Shown: one piece after another, positions 5,061 through 5,780 of the stretch
Layout of the letters: the number at the start of each line of letters is the position of its first letter
How positions within the stretch are numbered: position 1 is the stretch's first letter
Assembly (NCBI GenBank): GCA_016463265.1
Contig: JAEMRP010000062.1
Location: 1 to 5,780, forward strand
Length of the DNA stretch: 5,780 nucleotides
Reading direction: 5' to 3'
DNA from: Microbacteriaceae bacterium
GTDB taxonomy: Bacteria > Actinomycetota > Actinomycetes > Actinomycetales > Microbacteriaceae
Notes under the pieces: model-generated
The model's input: only the letters and a program-made list of their open reading frames with translations
Database searches by the model: none
Told to the model about the DNA's origin: nothing
Position numbers and translations under genes: made by a program

Positions 5061-5780
5061 TCAATCGCGATCATTCAGGCGCAACAAGAACAATGTTTCT
5101 GCGACGATGGCCCGGCGGAACACCGTGAGGGACAGCGATTCGTTGGGGCTGTGTGCGCGGGACTGAGGGTCCTCGACCCCCGTGATGAGAATCTGCGCGT
5201 TCGGGAATCGCTCGACCAAATCGGCGACGAACGGGATTGAACCCCCGACGCCCACCTTGACCGGGTCAGCGCCATCCCAGGCATCGCGTAGAGCCTCGAG
5301 TTCGAGTGTCGCGGCACTTCCCGACGAATCCACGAGAAACGAATCGCCCAGATCGATGTGACTGAATTCGAGATGCGCGCCCCACGGGACGGTCGCACGA
5401 AGGTGCTTCTCGATGTGCGCAAAAGCATCGGACGAGGTCTGCCCCGGAGCGATGCGGACCGAGATCTTGACGGTTACGGACGGAATCAGCGTGTTGGAGG
5501 CGTTCTGCACCGTTGGCGCATCGATACCCGTTATGGAAATTGCTGGCTGGAACCACAACCGAGACAGAATCGGACCCGTGCCGATGTCACTGACTCCGTC
5601 TTTCAATCCCGAGTCGTGAACCAGCTCGTCTCGAGTGAAGTCGGGCACGGACGCGTCGTGTGTGTGCAGGCCCGCAATCGCCACGGAACCGTCCTCGTTG
5701 TATAACCTGGCCAACAGCGTGGTCGCGGCCATCATCGCGTCGGGAACGGCTCCTCCGAGCATCCCCGAATGCGATGCGTG
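5061..5780 (-). CDS. M20-family metallopeptidase (dipeptidase), N-terminal half outside the window
   Basis: Probably a zinc-dependent cytoplasmic dipeptidase or aminoacyl hydrolase of the ArgE/DapE/carnosinase group. The frame is open from the right edge and ends at TGA 5063-5061, giving 239 visible residues of a usual 440-470. The visible part begins with HASHSGMLGGAVPD, the conserved HSG...GG entry to the dimerisation (lid) domain, whose histidine reaches into the partner's active site in this family. Further on are SVRIAPG, with the conserved substrate-carboxylate arginine, then GVGGSIPF (the GGSIP motif) and EDPQSRAHSPNESL, whose histidine (5153-5151) is the C-terminal metal ligand. The other metal ligands would lie in the missing half. 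The exact substrate cannot be told from this part. The ATG at 5762 is internal, since family-conserved sequence precedes it. It is probably the promoter-proximal partner of the erpA-like gene. Confidence 0.93.
   Translation of the reverse strand, partial: HASHSGMLGGAVPDAMMAATTLLARLYNEDGSVAIAGLHTHDASVPDFTRDELVHDSGLKDGVSDIGTGPILSRLWFQPAISITGIDAPTVQNASNTLIPSVTVKISVRIAPGQTSSDAFAHIEKHLRATVPWGAHLEFSHIDLGDSFLVDSSGSAATLELEALRDAWDGADPVKVGVGGSIPFVADLVERFPNAQILITGVEDPQSRAHSPNESLSLTVFRRAIVAETLFLLRLNDRD

Noticed and set aside
1..5780. Mobile element, CRISPR array, tRNA, phage or defence genes
   Set aside because: No transposase or integrase motifs, no terminal repeats, no spaced direct repeats and no tRNA-like folds were seen; the whole window is accounted for by a housekeeping respiratory locus.

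Overview
The window holds the core of an actinobacterial aerobic respiratory chain locus. The organism is most likely a member of the Micrococcales, probably Microbacteriaceae, with moderate rather than very high GC. This rests on the actinobacterial form of QcrB (PDWY in place of the usual PEWY), the four-helix actinobacterial subunit IV (CtaF), the lipoprotein CtaC, and the gene order M20 dipeptidase - A-type Fe-S carrier - ctaC - ctaD - ctaF facing qcrB. The family-level assignment is an inference from gene order and protein style.

Layout from left to right. Positions 3-1124 (+) are the C-terminal two thirds of qcrB, cytochrome b of the bc1 complex; its start lies before the window. It ends at a strong hairpin terminator (1136-1174). 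Everything else lies on the minus strand and is transcribed towards qcrB. Read in its own direction, that side begins with the C-terminal half of an M20 metallopeptidase (5780-5061), then an A-type iron-sulfur carrier, erpA-like (5035-4673), closed by an intrinsic terminator (4649-4620). A 130-base gap holds the probable ctaC promoter and an inverted-repeat leader. Next comes the tight operon ctaC (4542-3688), ctaD (3678-1999) and ctaF (1987-1568), encoding subunits II, I and IV of the aa3-type cytochrome c oxidase. The last gene is an unrecognised 98-residue single-helix membrane protein (1496-1200), which converges on qcrB.

The genes work together. The bc1 complex (QcrB here; QcrA and QcrC presumably just before the window) oxidises menaquinol and passes electrons through cytochrome cc to the CuA centre of CtaC and on to the heme a3-CuB site of CtaD. 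In Actinobacteria these complexes form an obligate bc1-aa3 supercomplex. The A-type carrier probably supplies Fe-S clusters, with respiratory proteins such as the Rieske subunit among possible clients. The dipeptidase appears to be a housekeeping neighbour.

Most of the window is well-known biology. The parts least explained are the small membrane protein after ctaF, the short hydrophobic reading frame that overlaps its start, and the inverted repeats around the ctaC translation start. I see no evidence of a mobile element, CRISPR array, tRNA or rRNA, and nothing that amounts to a new defence or biosynthetic system.
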